From Candidatus Omnitrophota bacterium (GTDB lineage Bacteria > Omnitrophota > Gorgyraeia > B26-G9): a DNA stretch of 8,874 nt. Positions within the stretch are counted from its first letter, which is position 1. Each line of letters begins with the position of its first letter. The stretch is taken from the NCBI GenBank assembly GCA_028718845.1, contig JAQULA010000058.1, positions 1 through 8,874 on the forward strand, in the 5' to 3' direction. The translations under genes and the position numbers were made by a program. The notes beneath the pieces were generated by a model that was not told the origin of the DNA, did not search any database, and was given only the letters and a program-made list of their open reading frames with translations. Of this stretch, positions 6,115 through 8,874 are shown piece by piece.

Positions 6115-8214
6115 ATGGCACGCACTATCGAGTTACAAAAAGTACGAAATATCGGCATCATGGCACATATTGATGCCGGCAAAACAACGGTGTCGGAACG
6201 AATCCTGTTTTACACCGGGCGTTCGCATAAAATGGGCGAAGTGCACGAAGGCAAAGCGCAGATGGACTGGATGAAACAGGAGCAGGAACGCGGGATCACC
6301 ATTACTTCCGCGGCCACGACCTGTTTTTGGAATAATCACCGTATCAACCTCATCGATACCCCCGGCCACGTCGACTTCACGGTTGAGGTCGAGCGCAGTT
6401 TGCGGGTTTTGGACGGCGCGGTGGCGGTGTTTTGCGCCGTGGGCGGAGTTGAGCCGCAATCGGAAACGGTTTGGCGCCAATCCGATAAATACCAGGTCCC
6501 CAAGCTGGCGTTTGTGAATAAGATGGATCGTATCGGGGCCGACTTTTTCGGGGTTATCAAGAATATGGAAGACGATCTCGGCGCAAACGTTATCCCGTTG
6601 CAAATTCCGATCGGAGCGGAAGACGCTTTCCAGGGGGTGGTCGATCTCATGACCATGCAGGCCTACATTTATGAGGAAGAATCCCAGGGTAAAAGCTATC
6701 GCGTGGAAGAGATCCCGGAATCGCTGAAAGCCCAGGCGCAGGACCATCGTCATATCATGGTAGAAAAAGCCGTGGAATTGGACGATAACCTGATGGAAAA
6801 ATATCTCGAATCCGAAGCGTCGATCTCCACCGAGGAGCTAATGGCGGCCATTCGTAAAGGCACAATCGCCAACAAGATTGTCCCGGTGTTGTGCGGGTCG
6901 GCATTCAAGAATAAGGGCGTGCAAAACCTGCTTGATGCGGTTACCGCGTATTTGCCCTCACCGCTTGATTTACCGGATGTGGAAGGACACGACCCGGAGG
7001 ATGTGGGGAAAAAAGTGATACGAAAAGCCGCGGATAACGAGCCTTTTGCCGCCTTAGCGTTCAAGGTCCAGTCGGATCCGCATATGGGTAAACTTATTTA
7101 TTTCCGGGTGTATTCCGGGACATTGTCCGCCGGTTCTTATATATATAACTCGACCAAGGGCAAGAAAGAACGTATCGGCCGGATCCTCCAGATGCACGCG
7201 AATCAGCGGGAAATCCGGGAAGATGTCTCTGCCGGGGATATTGCCGCGGCCGTGGGGTTGGATTTTACGATTACCGGAGATACCCTGTGCAGCGAAGATA
7301 ACCCGATTATTTTGGAAGCCATGGAATTTCCCGCGCCGGTTATGTCGTTGAGCATCAGCCCTTCGAGCCGCGCCGACCAGGATAAGCTGGGCAAGGGATT
7401 GATGCGGCTGGCGGAAGAAGACCCGACATTTACCGTGGAATCCGACAAAGAGACGGACGAGGTTATTCTTTCCGGGATGGGCGAACTGCATCTGGAGATC
7501 ATTGTCGACCGGCTAAAACATGAGTTTAAGGTTGAAGCGGTGGTCGGACAGCCGAAAGTCGCTTACCGCGAGACGATCGTCAAAGAAGCCGTGGATAATT
7601 ATAAACATGTAAAACAAACCGGCGGCAAGGGGCAATATGCCCATGTTGAGCTGGAAATATACCCGACCGAACCCGGGCACGGGTTTGAATTCAACAATAA
7701 AATTACCGGCGGGTCGGTGCCGCGGGAATATATCCCGGCTGTGGAAAAAGGCGTAATTGCCATCATGCAGAGGGGAATATTCGCCGGATTTCCGGTGGTG
7801 GATGTCCGGGTCGATTTGGTCGACGGATCCTATCACGACGTAGACTCTTCGGAAATGGCGTTTAAAATCTGCGCCGCGGAATGTTTTAAACGGGCGTTTT
7901 TAAAAGCCGCCCCGATTTTGCTGGAACCATATATGTCGATTGAAGTAACGACACCGGAAGAATATGTGGGGTCCGTGGTCGGCGATATCTGTTCCCGCCG
8001 CGGTAAGGTGCTGGGGATGGAGATCAAGGCCAAGCAGCAGGTTATTTCCGCGGAAGCGCCGCTGGGGGAGATGTTCGGGTATGCGACGGCACTGCGTTCT
8101 TTGACCAGCGGCCGGGCGGTTTATTCGATGCATTTTGAAAAATACATCGAAGTTCCGTTTGCGATTTCGGAAAAGATCGTTGAGGAGAAACAGCAGGCGA
8201 AAAAGAATAAATAA
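6115..8214 (+). CDS. fusA: Translation elongation factor G
   Basis: The 699-residue product is full-length EF-G, the cytoplasmic GTPase that drives translocation of tRNA and mRNA on the ribosome and acts with RRF in recycling. G-domain motifs are all present: P-loop AHIDAGKTT at 17-25, switch I ERGITITSAA at 58-67, DTPGH at 81-85 with catalytic His85, NKMD at 135-138 and GSA at 261-263. Domain II follows from about 310 (FAALAFKV), domain III from about 405 with GELHLE at 456-461, domain IV with GGKGQYAH at 503-510 and the tip loop DGSYHD containing His574, and domain V from about 605 (EVTTPEEYVG). No key residue is missing. The gene has its own promoter and terminator and is not beside rpsL, rpsG or tuf, so it is outside the classic str operon. 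Whether it is the only EF-G or one of several paralogues (for example an spdEFG-type copy) cannot be decided here. Confidence 0.96.
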   Translation: MARTIELQKVRNIGIMAHIDAGKTTVSERILFYTGRSHKMGEVHEGKAQMDWMKQEQERGITITSAATTCFWNNHRINLIDTPGHVDFTVEVERSLRVLDGAVAVFCAVGGVEPQSETVWRQSDKYQVPKLAFVNKMDRIGADFFGVIKNMEDDLGANVIPLQIPIGAEDAFQGVVDLMTMQAYIYEEESQGKSYRVEEIPESLKAQAQDHRHIMVEKAVELDDNLMEKYLESEASISTEELMAAIRKGTIANKIVPVLCGSAFKNKGVQNLLDAVTAYLPSPLDLPDVEGHDPEDVGKKVIRKAADNEPFAALAFKVQSDPHMGKLIYFRVYSGTLSAGSYIYNSTKGKKERIGRILQMHANQREIREDVSAGDIAAAVGLDFTITGDTLCSEDNPIILEAMEFPAPVMSLSISPSSRADQDKLGKGLMRLAEEDPTFTVESDKETDEVILSGMGELHLEIIVDRLKHEFKVEAVVGQPKVAYRETIVKEAVDNYKHVKQTGGKGQYAHVELEIYPTEPGHGFEFNNKITGGSVPREYIPAVEKGVIAIMQRGIFAGFPVVDVRVDLVDGSYHDVDSSEMAFKICAAECFKRAFLKAAPILLEPYMSIEVTTPEEYVGSVVGDICSRRGKVLGMEIKAKQQVISAEAPLGEMFGYATALRSLTSGRAVYSMHFEKYIEVPFAISEKIVEEKQQAKKNK

Positions 8215-8222
8215 AAAGCGAA

Positions 8223-8243
8223 GCAGGGACTTATAATCCCTGC
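8223..8243 (+). other. Perfect hairpin just after fusA
   Basis: GCAGGGA (8223-8229) and TCCCTGC (8237-8243) form a 7-bp perfect stem with a 7-nt loop, 8 nt past the fusA stop. No T-run follows, so it is not itself a terminator. It may protect the 3' end of the mRNA or act together with the terminator downstream. Confidence 0.55.
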
Positions 8244-8260
8244 AAATGATTGCCGCACAG

Positions 8261-8296
8261 AAAACCCCGCGGACGGGAAAATCCGCGGGGTTTTTT
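8261..8296 (+). terminator. Intrinsic terminator of fusA
   Basis: CCCCGCGGA (8265-8273) pairs perfectly with TCCGCGGGG (8282-8290) around an 8-nt loop. Six Ts follow at 8291-8296 and can pair with the AAAA before the stem, so the element is partly symmetric. It is a strong rho-independent terminator 46 nt after the fusA stop. Confidence 0.93.
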
Positions 8297-8297
8297 A

Positions 8298-8326
8298 TTG
8301 CCGCCAGGGGTGTTTAATGGTAGAAT
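8298..8326 (+). promoter_or_regulatory. Candidate promoter directly after the fusA terminator
   Basis: TTGCCG (8298-8303) and TAGAAT (8321-8326) are 17 bp apart, and TGG before the -10 gives the same extended -10 form as the other promoters in this window. Transcription would start near 8333. No clear gene follows for about 420 bp. Confidence 0.5.
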
Positions 8327-8358
8327 GTATTTACTACATTTGCGGGGGAACGCAGCAG

Positions 8359-8478
8359 ATGACGATGAGAACTGGGGGGGGGCAGCTCGTGCGTAAACCA
8401 TCTGGATATCTTCGAAAACCGATTCGGTTCAATCCTTTAGAAACCCTATACATTGCGCAGCACAATCAGCATAGGTAA
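8359..8478 (+). CDS. Doubtful 39-codon ORF containing a G9 tract
   Basis: The frame ATG (8359) to TAA (8476-8478) encodes 39 residues starting MTMRTGGGQLVRKPSGYL, basic and without a recognisable domain, signal peptide or membrane segment. A purine-rich stretch (8343-8349) lies rather far upstream for a Shine-Dalgarno. The run of nine Gs at 8374-8382 encodes the GGG, so gain or loss of one G would shift the frame. It may well be chance. I list it only because it follows a promoter-like element. Confidence 0.15.
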   Translation: MTMRTGGGQLVRKPSGYLRKPIRFNPLETLYIAQHNQHR

Positions 8479-8594
8479 TTATTGGACTATTGAGCGATTC
8501 TCGGGCAACCACAATCGGCAGCGGACAAGTAATCCGGAATGGTTATTTATATAGTACGGTGCATCATTGTCCCCAAGAAAATTATAACGGCACG

Positions 8595-8653
8595 CCATGC
8601 CGGGAACCGGAAAGTTTCCGGACCACGGAGCGATAATGGGTATGGTTTTTTTT
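8595..8653 (+). terminator. Branched terminator-like RNA structure
   Basis: CCATGCC (8595-8601) can pair with GGTATGG (8639-8645, one G-U), enclosing a second stem CCGGA/TCCGG with loop AAGTT (8607-8621; three further bases could pair). Eight Ts follow immediately at 8646-8653. An outer stem ending at a U8 tract has the layout of an intrinsic terminator, but the enclosed hairpin and about 17 unpaired bases are unusual and recall a ligand-binding leader. No known riboswitch consensus was recognised. Confidence 0.45.
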
Positions 8654-8662
8654 GTAAAGAAT

Positions 8663-8710
8663 CCCCGCGATTTTTGCCGGATAACGGCAAAACCCGGGGT
8701 TTTATTTTAT
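8663..8710 (+). terminator. Intrinsic terminator upstream of the last gene
   Basis: TTTTGCCG (8672-8679) pairs perfectly with CGGCAAAA (8685-8692) around GATAA. After a small internal loop, CCCCG (8663-8667) pairs with CGGGG (8695-8699). TTTTATTTTAT follows. It lies about 40 bp before the next ATG, so it either ends a small RNA or attenuates the downstream gene. Confidence 0.75.
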
Positions 8711-8748
8711 AGGATGGGTTCCAAATCGCAGCAGGGGAATAATCGATT

Positions 8749-8874
8749 ATGCTGAAAACAATCCGGCGTTCACTGCGTTTGCAGGTGATCATCGCGGTAT
8801 GCGGCCTCTTAACCGCTATTTTCGTAGTTCTTACAATCGAACAGATTTCCACGGAAAAGGAGAGGTTGATCGCC
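8749..8874 (+). CDS. N-terminus of a membrane-anchored protein, possibly a signal-transduction receptor (3' end outside window)
   Basis: The frame from ATG at 8749 stays open to the window end, giving 42 residues. AGGGGA at 8733-8738 is a plausible Shine-Dalgarno with a 10-nt gap. The start is positively charged (KTIRRSLRLQ), followed by a hydrophobic helix of about 18 residues (VIIAVCGLLTAIFVVLTI) and then a charged, probably extracytoplasmic stretch (EQISTEKERL). This layout is typical of the first transmembrane helix of histidine kinases, chemoreceptors or GGDEF proteins, but too little is present to choose. The cytoplasmic domains, if any, lie beyond the window. Confidence 0.6.
   Translation, partial: MLKTIRRSLRLQVIIAVCGLLTAIFVVLTIEQISTEKERLIA

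Larger units (their letters stand above)
8297..8748. other. 452-bp region without a convincing protein gene
   Basis: No ORF here looks like a known family, and both strands lack the codon pattern of the neighbouring genes. The region holds a promoter-like element at 8298-8326, a 6-bp hairpin AATGTA/TACATT (8324-8329 with 8335-8340), a run of nine Gs at 8374-8382, a small ORF at 8359-8478, a palindrome AACCGA-T-TCGGTT at 8417-8429, complementary GGACAA/TTGTCC at 8523-8528 and 8567-8572, and two terminator-like structures near the right end. It may encode a small RNA or be a long leader of the next gene. Confidence 0.6.

Noticed and set aside
6133..6753. Minus-strand ORF (206 codons) opposite fusA
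   Set aside because: It is antisense to the highly conserved EF-G G domain and has His/Arg-rich noise composition.
8426..8435. GGTTCAATCC, resembling a tRNA T-arm
   Set aside because: The flanking bases do not form a 5-bp T stem, and no acceptor, D or anticodon arm can be drawn around it.
8560..8660. Possible c-di-GMP, cobalamin or TPP riboswitch upstream of the last gene
   Set aside because: None of the conserved core strings of these aptamers is present; only generic hairpins are seen.
8547..8852. Minus-strand ORF (101 codons) across the non-coding region and the last gene
   Set aside because: It runs through both terminator-like structures and the start of the membrane protein, with no motif and no ribosome binding site.

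Overview
This window looks like chromosomal DNA from an uncultured Gram-negative-type bacterium of moderate GC content. The best guess, from memory of family distributions, is a lineage near Omnitrophota, Elusimicrobiota or Deltaproteobacteria. Hints are a DUF3568-like lipoprotein, a class III (Firmicutes-type) FBPase-like phosphoesterase with an export signal, and the 'STLAP' sequence just after that signal. The assignment is tentative. Nothing indicates a plasmid, phage, transposon or CRISPR locus.

Bases 1-2961 hold a tightly packed plus-strand molybdenum cofactor operon: moeA (5' end outside the window), moaA, moaC, a small MOSC-domain protein and a mogA/moaB-type gene. All junctions overlap or lie 1 nt apart, so translational coupling is likely. 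MoaA and MoaC convert GTP to cyclic pyranopterin monophosphate (cPMP), the MogA-type protein adenylylates molybdopterin, and MoeA inserts molybdate. The MOSC protein probably handles sulfur or the finished cofactor. MoaD, MoaE and MoeB, needed for cPMP to molybdopterin, are not visible and must lie elsewhere.

Bases 3045-3661 hold a minus-strand gene for a small lipoprotein, a divergent regulatory region with two extended -10 promoters sharing a 10-bp core, and a 17-bp dyad over one -35 box. The 722-residue metallophosphoesterase at 3662-5830 resembles class III fructose-1,6-bisphosphatase but begins with a signal peptide, which is odd for that enzyme.

Bases 5831-6114 carry 20-bp-phased AACCG repeats and a good promoter for fusA (6115-8214). 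This elongation factor G gene stands alone, without rpsL, rpsG or tuf beside it. A hairpin and a strong intrinsic terminator follow.

Bases 8297-8748 have no convincing protein gene. They do show a promoter-like element directly after the fusA terminator, a G9 tract and two consecutive terminator-like structures, ending about 40 bp before the start of a membrane-anchored protein (8749 to the window end). This layout fits a small RNA or a regulated leader and is the most open part of the window.
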